Source of the DNA: Effrenium voratum
Lineage: Eukaryota > Sar > Dinophyceae > Suessiales > Symbiodiniaceae
Reading direction: 5' to 3'
DNA length: 64,000 nt
Assembly: GCA_963377175.1 (NCBI GenBank)
Contig: CAUJNA010003241.1
Span: forward strand, 489,001 to 553,000
The translations under genes and the position numbers were made by a program. The notes beneath the pieces are model-generated. The model worked only from the letters and a program-made list of their open reading frames with translations, had not been told where the DNA came from and did not search any database. This document shows, piece by piece, positions 54,348 to 62,984 of the stretch; position 1 is the first letter of the stretch; each line of letters opens with the position of its first letter.

Positions 54348-54440
54348 GAGCAAAGCGAGCGTAAGGAGTCGGATGGGGAGATGAGCAAAGTGAGCGAGCC
54401 CATGAGCGAGCTGTCCAGCGAGAAGAGCAGCCAGAGCCAG
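54348..54440 (+). CDS. Acidic/serine-rich exon, probable part of the Mei2-like gene
   Basis: CGCTTTGTGTCTGCCAG precedes 93 bases in phase 0 at both ends (EQSERKESDGEMSKVSEPMS, then ELSSEKSSQSQ), with a CAG|GCAGGG GC donor as used by the Mei2-like exons. The composition suggests a disordered linker. It joins in frame to 55450-55482 and then to 56696, all phase 0. Confidence 0.52.
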
Positions 54441-54479
54441 GCAGGGTGCGGGGAAGCTTTCTTGCAAATGCTCAAATTT

Positions 54480-54586
54480 GGCTGTGGGTGAAAAACATGC
54501 AATGGTACCCCTGGTGAACATCAAAGTAGGTGGCAAATGGATGTTCCTCCACCCGAAAATGGAGCCATAGGTTATGCCCCATGGCC
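54480..54586 (-). mobile_element. Family B element, copy 6 (reverse orientation)
   Basis: GGCTGTGGGTGAAAAAC and GTTATGCCCCATGGCC are the diverged ends. ATTT lies on both sides (54476-54479 and 54587-54590). Interior CTGGTGAACATC and AAAGTAGGTGG match the reverse of copy 1. It begins 39 bases after the exon ending at 54440. Confidence 0.82.
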
Positions 54587-55073
54587 ATTTGGGTTAGTGA
54601 ATTCCACTCACTATACCAATCCATGGTTGCCACTAGTGGCTAGGAATACTCATTGTTACTCCGGTGTGAATTTGTTAGCGCATCCCCATCATTGCGTCCC
54701 ACCCTTTGCCAGGGAATTTTCCGAAGTGGTTGCTGGCTCTACTCATTGGTTGGGTTGCTAAATAATTGTTACTCGCTACACTGGAGTGGTTGCAAAGGGA
54801 AGCCACAAGGAAAGTCCCCCTGGGGGGGGGTTGGGTTGCGGAAAGCTCAGCTGAGGCATTCTCAGCTTTTCCCAGAGAAACGGCCCAAGTTAGGACGACT
54901 TGCCTCTGAATACCTGCAAGTGGACTCTTGCCACTGCAAATCCTGCGATACGTGGAAAATCGGCGCCAGGGGATTCAAGAGTCTGTTACAAATTGGTGCT
55001 GTTCGAAAGCTCTCGCGTCGGATATCTTGAAAAAGCCGGATGAATCGACATCAACTAGACTGCCACAATTTGA

Positions 55074-55239
55074 CTAGCCCTGAGGCTCGTTTCCAAGTTC
55101 AGAAGCTTCTTCTCTCCTTGTCCGACGTGCCAGCCCAGCACCATCCGCAGCAGAACTACTGGAAACGGCTTGAAAAAGCCGCCAGCGTGAGGGAACTGGA
55201 AGTCCGAGACAGAGCCCCCACAGTTGCGCTGTCAAGTAT
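55074..55239 (+). CDS. Exon candidate, possible part of the Mei2-like gene
   Basis: A single open plus frame reads SPEARFQVQKLLLSLSDVPA, then QQNYWKRLEKAASVRELEVR and DRAPTVALSS. A strong acceptor CTTCTTCTCTCCTTGTCCGACGTGCCAG inside it (ending 55135) suggests the exon may start at 55136. Donor unclear. Confidence 0.38.
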
Positions 55240-55449
55240 ATGTCTTTGATCAGGGTTTCATGGCTAGGCTTCCCGGGTGGCCCTCCATTGTGCATACACT
55301 TTGAAAACTGTCTCAAGGAAACCCAAATCGGATGGGTGTGTGTGTGTGTTTGTTTTTTTGTTGGGGGGGAGGTACCCCTTATTGCTATTTCTTGGGAAAC
55401 TACAAGGAAAAACCTGGATGTGGTTGTTAGTTTGTTTTTTTTCTCCCAG

Positions 55450-55482
55450 GAGCCCAGTCAGGAGCCAGACGCAGAGCCGGAG
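55450..55482 (+). CDS. Micro-exon (33 bases), probable part of the Mei2-like gene
   Basis: The acceptor TTAGTTTGTTTTTTTTCTCCCAG is near ideal. EPSQEPDAEPE is coded in phase 0 and GTGAGG follows as donor. The acidic composition continues that of 54348-54440. Confidence 0.52.
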
Positions 55483-56114
55483 GTGAGGCACAAGGCGGGT
55501 TCCATCTCAGTGCCTCCCCTTTTTCCATTTCACGGTGCCGTGTATGTTTTTTTACCGGGGTTTTCCGGTGTTTTCTTTGTTTGGTTAGCCACACTGGTGG
55601 TTTTGTGGTTGGGTTGGTTTCCCAAAGGTGGCCAACTAGAACAGTGGCAAAGGGTGACTCCCTTTACTGGGGCGGCCCGTTTGACCGGGTAGTCAGAGTC
55701 CCTGGGGACCTGAAACTCTGGGGGGGGGGAGGCGGTGTTTGGGTCCGAGGGTGGACTCCTAGTGGTTTGTTTGCCTGCAAATTCCGGGCAACAGTTTTTC
55801 CTTGGGTTCCTGCGGCGTCCCACGCCTCACAAGTGGTTGTCGCCCCGAAAACGTGCTTTAAACGGACCAAGCGGCTCCTAAGACAAGGGTCGCCAGGGGA
55901 TTTCAAGGCGTCCCATGCAGTTTGGATGCTGATTTTTGGGACCTGCACTGACTTCCGAGGTCCCTCAGCACATCCCAGCGAGCTCCTTTCAGTGCCTGGC
56001 ACCCGACCCCGGACTCGCTCCCGTCATGGCTTGAGCTGTGCCAATGTGGTTTTAACAAAGCTCCCTTGGTGGTCTGTGGGAAATTCTGGAAATGTTTGTG
56101 TTAGAAAACAAAAG

Positions 56115-56217
56115 CATGGGGACTAGTGCCTGTCCCATTCTTTCAGGCATCCTTCTTTCTAGAACCTCCGGAAACCCAGGGCAACCGGCTGAACAGAATG
56201 GGACCTCAACCCCTAGA
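56115..56217 (+). mobile_element. Family F element, copy 2
   Basis: GTCCCATTCTTTCAGGCATC on the left and GAATGGGACCTCAACCCCTA on the right match the termini at 56838-56957. Confidence 0.5.
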
Positions 56218-56332
56218 TTGTTGGATGCCCAAACAAGCGGAAACCAACTCTAACAAGTCCAGCATTTTGGTAGCTTAGCGGCGAAGTTGCTAACTTTGGC
56301 CCGTGGCTCCAAACAGGAAGTTGGTTTCCCTT

Positions 56333-56352
56333 TGCCCCCCCCCCCCCCCCCG
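56333..56352. repeat. Poly-C tract
   Basis: A run of 17-18 C residues. Similar C runs occur at 43686-43702 and 48674-48687 and a G run at 28410-28424. Such runs are error-prone in sequencing. Confidence 0.9.
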
Positions 56353-56530
56353 CGGGTAGCCCCCCCCTTAAAAAGAGGAACTCCATGTTGATCCAGACAA
56401 GTCAATCCGCTTGGCTTTCTCCCAGCGCAACGGACGGCCACTGGAAAACTGGAAAGCAGCAGCCCCGGTGTCGGTCTGCCATCCAGTCCTACACTAGCGC
56501 AAGGAATAGAGGGTGTTTTTTTTTCCAGAC

Positions 56531-56592
56531 CTAGGTCCCCAGTAATGCCCTTTTACCCTTCTTTGGGGGAGGGTTTTAGACTACAGAAACAC
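56531..56592 (+). mobile_element. Family A element, truncated copy
   Basis: CTAGGTCCCCAGTAATGCCC, CTTTGGGGGAGGGTTTTAGA and CTACAGAAA match the left part of family A. The right end is missing. It lies 104 bases upstream of the first Mei2-like RRM exon. Confidence 0.72.
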
Positions 56593-56695
56593 GGGTACCC
56601 TTTTAAACAGGACAACCACCAATTTGACTTGGGTCCCCCATTTTGAGACTATCCCATGCCCATGGATGACTGGATTTTTTCTCACATCGGCGCAG

Positions 56696-56751
56696 GGCAG
56701 ACGGGCAAGGACGACCTTGATGCTGCGGAACTTGCCCAACAACTACACCAG
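56696..56751 (+). CDS. Mei2-like RNA-binding protein, RRM exon 1
   Basis: After TTTTTTCTCACATCGGCGCAG the exon reads GRRARTTLMLRNLPNNYT plus AG. TTLMLRNLPNNYT is the RNP2 strand of the Mei2-type RNA recognition motif (family consensus TT.M.RN.PN.YT, from established knowledge). The donor is GC (AG|GCCGTT). The exon ends in phase 2, and the next one supplies G to make Arg, giving YTR|SMLL. Mei2-like proteins bind RNA; plants use them in meiosis and growth, and dinoflagellates are known to carry many. High GC and 56-base size typify this gene. Confidence 0.9.
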
Positions 56752-56837
56752 GCCGTTGCCGTCAATTGTAGGGCTGATTCTGAGACGGGCGGACTGAGGG
56801 CCTCTCCCCGTGGACCATAGGAGGACATGGAAGTTCT

Positions 56838-56957
56838 TCTAGGGGTGCATTCTTTTCAACCATCGTTCTTTTCAATAACCAGACGTTTCCCCAGGGTTTT
56901 GGGTGGTTTTCTGGAAAGAAGGATCAATGGAAAGAATGGGGAATCAACCCCTAGATC
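56838..56957 (+). mobile_element. Family F element, copy 3 (best termini)
   Basis: TCTAGGGGTGCATTCTTTTC and GAAAGAATGGGGAATCAACC followed by CCTAGA are inverted repeats around an unconserved interior. Located in intron 1. Confidence 0.6.
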
Positions 56958-57266
56958 AATGTGTGTTGTTGTTTAGGGTTCCCCCACAATGGTATCGGTT
57001 TTTCTGGTGGTTTCCTTGTGGTTTTCCTTCAAGAACACAAAACAAAGGTACCCTTTAGAAAAGCCGCACCCTTAGAAAAAGAAAATAATAGTTGTTTTAA
57101 GGGGAAACCCAAGGGCACCATTTGGGGTTCCCGTTTTTGTTTGAGTCAAATCCACATGCCGAGTTGCCGCTCTAAGGGTTTTCCGAGCTGGCGACCCAAC
57201 GCTCGGGCAGACATTCGGGAGGTTGCCTCATGGATCCACTGTGCGACATCGTATGACTTTGCACAC

Positions 57267-57381
57267 CTAGGTCCCCCAGCTAGGTGCCAACTTTTACCGT
57301 TTCTTTTTTGTGCGAAGGGTTCCCCGTTACAGTCAACCAACGGAAAAAGGATACTCACTAGGTCCCCTTTGGAGGACCTAG
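57267..57381 (+). mobile_element. Family A variant element (115 bases)
   Basis: CTAGGTCCCCCAGCTAG opens it and GGAGGACCTAG closes it, with CTAG at both ends. The interior GGGTTCCCCGTTACAGTCAA and GGAAAAAGGATACTCACTAG is shared with 33540-33606. The end CTAGGTCCCC then TTTGGAGGACCTAG looks like a second family A element collapsed to its tips. GT (57271) to AG (57381) spans 111 bases. Confidence 0.8.
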
Positions 57382-58119
57382 ACACTGAAAGCCGCAGTTG
57401 CCTCAAGGGTCATACAAACCCCGACAATCCGGGGTGCTCAAAAGCAGCAATTTTGCTTCGATGGGTGGACAAGTGTCAACTCGAACTCACCAAAAGGAAC
57501 ACATGGGGTTGTCTTTTTTTAGGGACCCCCCCTCGAAAAAATGGGCTTGCTTTTGGTTTCCCTTTGAAACCAACCAAAAGGGGGCACCCTCCAAAACAGA
57601 CTCTGAGCAATGCTTGGGGTCGAACGTTTTTGGCATGTGAGGTGCATGTGCCGCCATCAATGCACCGAATCTTTGAGTTTGTTTTGTCAAAATCTGGTGA
57701 AAATGGCTGGGATCAGATGGGCGTGGCTCAAAATAGGAATTGCCCCAAAAGAACCCCTGTAAATGGAGAAGACTCCAACCTGCAGTCCGGATGGCTCTTA
57801 AATGTTCAGGACGCCCAGATTGCGATCACTAGTTGAAGGTACACACCCAACCATACATTGGGAGCACTTGAAGTTGGTGGATAGCATCGGAATAATGACC
57901 TCCGCCTGATCCATGCGGTAATATTTCCAGCAGATGACCGAATCGCACGTCATCAGATTCCGTTGGCAATCTAAGGCCTTGGCCTTTCGCCAAGAATTTT
58001 TGCAGATTTGAACACATAGGCCCAAGCCATGAATTTCCTCGTTGCTCATTCGGTGGAATCTTTGGGTGTGCCAGAACTGTGAGCCTTCGACCCAGAATTC
58101 GAGGTGACAAAAAGCATGT

Positions 58120-58346
58120 GGGTGTGGGTCAAAATTCAACATTAAACCACCAGGAATTGGACCTCAGGTCAACTCTTCTTGGTTCCATTTACATTTACCG
58201 ATCGGGTAACCCATTTTGGGTACCTGGACCCGCAAAATCCCAACTTAAAAATGGGTTGTTGCCAACTGTAGACTTATGGTTGGTGACTTCTCTGTTAGAA
58301 GTATTTTTTTATCGGGTCTAGGTACCCGTTTTTAGCCGCCACAGCC
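58120..58346 (+). mobile_element. Family B subfamily element, copy 7 (227 bases)
   Basis: It begins GGGTGTGGGTCAAAATTCAA and ends TTTAGCCGCCACAGCC, flanked by ATGT on both sides (58116-58119 and 58347-58350). Interior TTAAACCACCAGGAATTGG, TTGGTTCCATTTAC and TGGGTAC match the 27.9 kb copy. The right duplication is followed by TTCAG, the acceptor of the next Mei2-like exon, so the element is inserted within 10 bases of a splice site. Confidence 0.82.
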
Positions 58347-58355
58347 ATGTTTCAG

Positions 58356-58440
58356 GTCAATGCTTCTCTATCTATTGGACAGCAACGGCTTTGCCAAGAA
58401 GTACGACTTCGTGTACTTGCCCATGGACTTCGACCGGAAG
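58356..58440 (+). CDS. Mei2-like RNA-binding protein, RRM exon 2
   Basis: The acceptor is GCCATGTTTCAG. With the carried AG the exon reads R, SMLLYLLDSNGFAKKYDFVY, then LPMDFDRK. Helix 1 (MLLYLLDSNGF) and the YDFVYLPMDF strand are hallmark Mei2-type RRM features. The donor is again GC (AAG|GCGTTG), and the exon ends in phase 0. Only this frame fits the family. Confidence 0.93.
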
Positions 58441-58999
58441 GCGTTGGGCCTGCTTAGCAGATGCCCAAATGGGTGTGTTTTCCTTTTGGTTTCCCTGTAA
58501 AGCCGCCCCAAGAGGGGCTTCTCCGAGAAAATGACACCCCCCAAAAAAAGCCACAAGGTTCAACCCCCATTGAAAGAGTGGACCCATGGATGATGACAAT
58601 CAGGAAGGGTAAGCAATCCTGGCTATACTAGCCCAACCATTGTGTTAATGGTGGCCGGCAACTGAATCCCAGTGGTACCCAACAAGATTGGTTCAGAAAT
58701 GCTTCAGCCCACCTCCTCACTAGTGATGCATATTCACGGGCCAGCGGGAAAAAAAGGAGAACAAAGAAAACACCGTCTTTGGTGGATTTGTTTCTGGGAT
58801 GTCTCATGATGTCTCCGAGACATAGACATCCGGGCCTGGGGCGAAACGCCTCGGAAACTCCTGGCTTTAAAGGGCATCCATCACTACCAGAACCCCACCT
58901 GCTTTTTCCCATGCCCAAACTCCCCTTGCTATGGTAGCCAAAGAGCAGTGGTAGCAAGCAGTTGGGACCCGGGTGCTGGTGGACATGTGCTTTTCATTT

Positions 59000-59157
59000 G
59001 GCCGAGGTTGTCAACACCAATGGTACCATTGGTTGTCAAATTCAATGGTACCATTTTTGTTGCTAGGTGAATTCACCACCCATTTTAGGCTTTGTTTTAG
59101 TGGTTGGATTGGGATGTTCACCGGGGGCTAACCGATTTGGGTTTTGACCCATCGCCC
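59000..59157 (+). mobile_element. Family B element, copy 8
   Basis: GGCCGAGGTTGTCAACACC to GGGTTTTGACCCATCGCCC, 158 bases, with ATTT on both sides (58996-58999 and 59158-59161). GGTGAATTCACCACCCATTT and GGATTGGGATGTTCACCGGG are family words. The left part (TCAAATTCAATGGTACCATT) is duplicated. It lies in intron 2 of the Mei2-like gene, 38 bases before exon 3. Confidence 0.87.
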
Positions 59158-59195
59158 ATTTCTGGTCCAGGGGACTTCAGCTTTGCCGATGCCAG

Positions 59196-59234
59196 GCCAA
59201 CCTGGGCTATGCCTTCGTGAACCTCATAGCTGAG
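59196..59234 (+). CDS. Mei2-like RNA-binding protein, RRM exon 3 (39 bases)
   Basis: After CTTTGCCGATGCCAG the exon codes ANLGYAFVNLIAE in phase 0. NLGYAFVNL is the RNP1 strand of Mei2-type RRMs and follows DFDRK from exon 2 exactly as in the family. The best donor is GA (GAG|GACTCG), because exon 4 begins GAC and continues the domain. GA donors are known in dinoflagellates. Confidence 0.9.
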
Positions 59235-59539
59235 GACTCGCCAACTTTTGAAGAGTTTGGGCCACACATTCAGGTTGAATCTTCTAAAACGACACCAAAA
59301 CTCTTCAAATCGACACCAAAACGACACCAAATCCTTCTAAAACAAGTCGACGCCAAAACGTTGGCTGTGTCAACAGTTGGGGGGCCCCAAAGTGGGATTT
59401 TCCCGTTCCCTTTTCCGGCAAGCTTTCAGCAAGGTATCAACACACATTCACCCAAAGAGGTATGGGTAATTGTTACTCCCCTGCAAATTAGAATGGAACC
59501 CAAGGGGGGCTCAAAAGCCTAAGGAGACTCCTCTACACT

Positions 59540-59655
59540 TGGTGGCTCCCAGCCATCCTCTTAGCTTTTTAGCTTTTTAGCCTTTTAGTGGTAGTTTTCA
59601 TTCAACCCACTAAAAGTTAGTCACTTTTAGGGGGGGATCTGAAACCGGGCAGCCC
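59540..59655 (+). mobile_element. Repeat family D, copy 3
   Basis: GCCATCCTCTTAGCTTTTTA, GCCTTTTAGTGG, TTTTCATTCAACCCACTAAA, CTTTTAGGGGGGGATCTGAA and GGGCAGCCCAG match 43118-43215. Located in intron 3 of the Mei2-like gene. Confidence 0.65.
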
Positions 59656-59840
59656 AGAAAAGGACAGCCTTGGCTGTTGCAACGAGCGCTGGGCAAAGAG
59701 GGCGTTTTGTTGCTGTCTATTTGCTGTGATGCATTTGCCCATTTCCAAGAGGAAAGTCGTCTTTCCACAGGGTTTGTGCCGAAGCCATGTTAGTCGGTGG
59801 GAGGGTAGGTAAATCCAGTAGGATAGGCCGGCTCAGTCAG

Positions 59841-59906
59841 GACTTGGTGCAAGAGTTCTGGCGAGCCTTCGATGGCTTTGGCGCTTGGTCCTTTCCCTCC
59901 AGCAAG
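59841..59906 (+). CDS. Mei2-like RNA-binding protein, RRM exon 4
   Basis: GCCGGCTCAGTCAG precedes 66 bases in phase 0: DLVQEFWRAFDGFGAWSFPS, then SK. The FW..F.GF..W pattern is the conserved second helix region of Mei2-type RRMs. The donor is GC (AAG|GCAGGG). The frame stays open beyond it, but the family requires VCEVSW next, which exon 5 supplies. Confidence 0.92.
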
Positions 59907-59934
59907 GCAGGGCTTGCTGCTGAGGCTTTGGCTG

Positions 59935-59939
59935 GTGTG

Positions 59940-59970
<31 letters not shown>

Positions 59971-59973
59971 TTT
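59935..59973. repeat. (TG)n(T)n microsatellite in intron 4
   Basis: About ten TG units followed by a 20-base T run. Confidence 0.95.
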
Positions 59974-60446
59974 CGCTGTTCTTCTGGAGGGGGAGGTATC
60001 ATGTTTGCTCATCTTTTTGGGGGTTGGAGGGAGAAAGCCTTAGTGGAGCCACAGTGGATGAGATCAGGAGTTGTGTTTCTTGACATGTTCTCGCTGTTTT
60101 TTTTGTTTGCAGGGAAAATCACAGGAAGCTGGCCCCCTCTTTGGAAAGCAATTTCGGCACAAACTCATGCGGCGTTTGCTGTTTCAAAGTCGATGAGGCT
60201 CCATGCTTGCAGTACATTGAATGATGCCCCTCTGCCTCTGCTTGCGGCTTGTTACCTGAGCATGCCTGGGCATCCATTTCACTGCCAGCCAAGTTTCGCA
60301 AGCTTCACATTCTGAGTTCACTTTGCATGAATGCAGAAGCTCGGCGGTTTTTGGGGCCGGGTTCCTAAATTGCAAGCCTTTCAGAAAGCCAGACATGTGG
60401 TGATTGGAGAGGACATATCTGGGTTGCTTGCTGAAAGCTGTGTAAG

Positions 60447-60459
60447 TGTGCGCGCGCGC

Positions 60460-60504
<45 letters not shown>

Positions 60505-60510
60505 GTGTGC
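60447..60510. repeat. (GC)n(GT)n microsatellite in intron 4
   Basis: GTGCGCGCGCGCG runs into more than 20 TG units with one GCG interruption. Confidence 0.97.
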
Positions 60511-61244
60511 TAAGGGTATCTTTTTGTGGGGTTAGTTTAAAAGGAAACGGAAAGGAACACCACCATTTGTAGTATTTTTTGCATATGAAGTGAAGTGATC
60601 GTTGACAAAGTTAGATGCATTCCCCGGACTTTCCATGGGATTTCATGTACAAAACAAGGTTCCTCGGTTGATGATTCCCCAGCCACACCAGGGGTGTACC
60701 TGTAATTAAGAGGGGTTGCCGAATCGCTTGTTCTCGTTAGGAAACATTTAATTGCGTATGTCGCTGCACCCCTATGCCACATCTTAAATCCTCTTATGTC
60801 GCGGGGGTAAATGGTGAAACTTTTTGGTAGTGGAGACCCGGTATTCAGATAAGACCTAAAACCAACACGAACAAAATTAGTATTAACGCCAAGGAAACCA
60901 AACGAAACAGAATGCGTCCTTCATTCCCACCAAGATCTCCTTGTTTTGATGAATTTCATAGGCTTCACCGGACTTCCAGACAATATCCCTAAGGCTCAAC
61001 CCCGAATAAGGAGTACAAGGCTAAAGGAAGGGTAAACAAGCCACACCTGAGGCTCAAGTCTTGTATTCGTGCACTTCTTCTTTTGGACGACCTGTCTTTG
61101 GGTTTTTCATGCCTGGGCGAGAAAAAAAGCAAGTATGTCCAGTAGCAGTAGATTCCGATTGAAACCAACAAGTGAAAATCATACATATTCGTTTTGGAGG
61201 TCAACAAACAGGCCTGGGTTTTGGACAGTTGGACTTCCCTTCAG

Positions 61245-61327
61245 GTGTGCGAAGTGAGCTGGAGCGGCCCCAAGCAGGGCCTCAAGGCGCACGTGGACAG
61301 ATACAAGAACAGCCCGGTGATGCACAA
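61245..61327 (+). CDS. Mei2-like RNA-binding protein, RRM exon 5
   Basis: The acceptor is GTTGGACTTCCCTTCAG. The exon reads VCEVSWSGPKQGLKAHVDRY, then KNSPVMH plus AA. This is the diagnostic C-terminal half of the Mei2-type RRM (VCEVSW...QGL..H..RY.NSPVM). The donor is GT (CACAA|GTCCCC). It ends in phase 2 and exon 6 supplies G to complete Lys. Confidence 0.95.
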
Positions 61328-62112
61328 GTCCCCCGGACAAAAGGAACAAAAAAAAAAAGAACAAAAAAACTGGGACAACAACGAAAAACAACATACGTTG
61401 GATTCGCCCCGGCGAATCAACGATGCCTCGAATTTGATCCGCAAGACTTTGGCCGGTGTTTGTGAGGGGTTTAAGGGTCCAAGACTTTGCAGGATTTGCT
61501 GTTGGCCAACTTTAGTGGGGCAGGGGGGGGGGGGCTTGGGGGGTTCTTCTGTTAGCCAAGTATGGAGCTTTTACTCCCTGGTTTAGGGGTTCCTGAGCCA
61601 ACCGTTGATGAACAACAACTTGCTGGTGCTCAGTAGGAAATCACCCAGGGTGTTGGCAATGAACCATTTGGGATTTCCTTAAAGGAAACCATGGGATGGA
61701 TGGTTTATAGTATATAGGGGGCATCCCTTCATTCCCTGCTGAGAACAAGCAAGATCCATGAGGGGTGAACGTTGACCCGACCCAGGGACGCGGGTGTTGC
61801 TTTTAGACTATTGCCAAATATGTTGGCACCCCTATGCCAAGCACGTCCCACAAAAGGTAGGAACCAGGTTCAAGGCGAGGACCAGGTTGGATCTTGTTTC
61901 AGATGTGCGCACTCAGCTTTGAATCAAAGTGGAATTTGCTTCTAGAACGGGTGGAGTTTGGAGCGGTGTCCGCGTTTCGCAAAAGCGTGGCAAAAGCAAG
62001 CACTATGACCCGAAATGGCTCTCAACAAGTTGAACAGCCAATCTGTGGGGTGTTTGGGCGACACAAGCCGCGACCTTCGGCAGTGTTGATTCCTGTTCAA
62101 GTTTCGGTGGCT

Positions 62113-62184
62113 AATGTTAACCCCGGATTAATAAACCCCTGGTTGGTTGCCCCGTTTCGTGGGGATTAACCCGGGGTCAACATT
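62113..62184 (+). mobile_element. Family E element, short copy
   Basis: AATGTTAACCCCGGATTAAT and GGATTAACCCGGGGTCAACA are inverted ends with only about 30 bases between. Located in intron 5 of the Mei2-like gene. Confidence 0.72.
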
Positions 62185-62878
62185 GTGCTTCAGAAGCTGT
62201 GGCGACTGGCTTGCAAATATGCCGAATATGCCAAATATGGCATCAAACCGGTGCCTGGCTGGAAGGCCAAACTCAAACAAGACCTGTGCAGCGTTTGATG
62301 GGCTAGGCACGCAAGCAAGCCGCATGCAAGCAAGCCGTTTCAAGTCCAGCAGCTTACAAGTTAGTGGGTCAGCAACCGCTTTTTCTGCGCAGCTCACCTT
62401 CCCCCCATATTCTGGACTTTATGCAGGCCATGTTGGTGGTAAGCGCCCCTCCGCGCAAGTGAACTCGTTAGTTGGTATGCCACTCCAGTGGATGGGTTAT
62501 CATCTCCGACTGCCTCAAAGGATGACCCTGGAATAGATTTGACTGATGGCTTTGGTTTGGTTCCACACTTGAACCGCACCAAGAGCTATGTTTCAGCTTT
62601 GCATTAGTGGGGTGGAGGAAGTCCAGATGTCAGTGTTGTATTGCTGCGTCGACGCTTGCCAACATTGCACATCAGTTGGGCCTTTGCACAAATCGTGGCC
62701 AGAAAGATGTGAATCCCAGGTTTGTGGTTAAACAATGACAAGGATTGGCTGCCAGTACAACGGAATGAACTATTTTCAAGCTTTACACCAGGGCCCCACA
62801 CTCCCATCTTGGTAGGTGGCGAAAACGATCCTTGCCTCCTGCGCTGTTTGCGTTTCTGTTTCTCGTTCGGGGTCCAAG

Positions 62879-62984
62879 GAGCGTGCCGGACGAGTACAAG
62901 CCCTTGATCTTTGTGGATGGGGTTCGCAAGCGCTTCCCCCCACCAACCATTCGGATCCAGCATCCCAAGAAGGCGGGCAAGTAG
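62879..62984 (+). CDS. Mei2-like RNA-binding protein, last exon with stop
   Basis: TCTCGTTCGGGGTCCAAG precedes the exon, which continues the frame as K, SVPDEYKPLIFVDGVRKRFP, PPTIRIQHPKKAGK and TAG. SVPDEYKP.IF.DG.R..FP is the usual sequence just after the RRM in Mei2-like proteins. The stop at 62982-62984 ends the gene. Six exons over 6.3 kb encode about 144 residues. Confidence 0.93.

Larger units (their letters stand above)
56752..58355 (+). other. Intron 1 of the Mei2-like gene (1604 bases, GC-AG)
   Basis: It is defined by the flanking RRM exons. It contains a family F element (56838-56957), a family A variant (57267-57381) and a large family B subfamily element (58120-58346). It also holds a 291-codon open frame at 56961-57836, which is therefore not part of this mRNA. 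Confidence 0.85.

Noticed and set aside
53846..54502. A 218-codon minus-strand frame.
   Set aside because: Rich in Ser, Cys and His with a poly-Ser end antisense to an acidic plus-strand stretch; plus-strand segments at the same place are more protein-like and one has strong splice signals.
56961..57836. A 291-codon plus-strand open frame with exon-like segments on both sides of the family A variant.
   Set aside because: It lies wholly inside intron 1 of the Mei2-like gene, whose flanking exons join perfectly without it. It contains several repeat elements and shows that open frames alone are weak evidence here.
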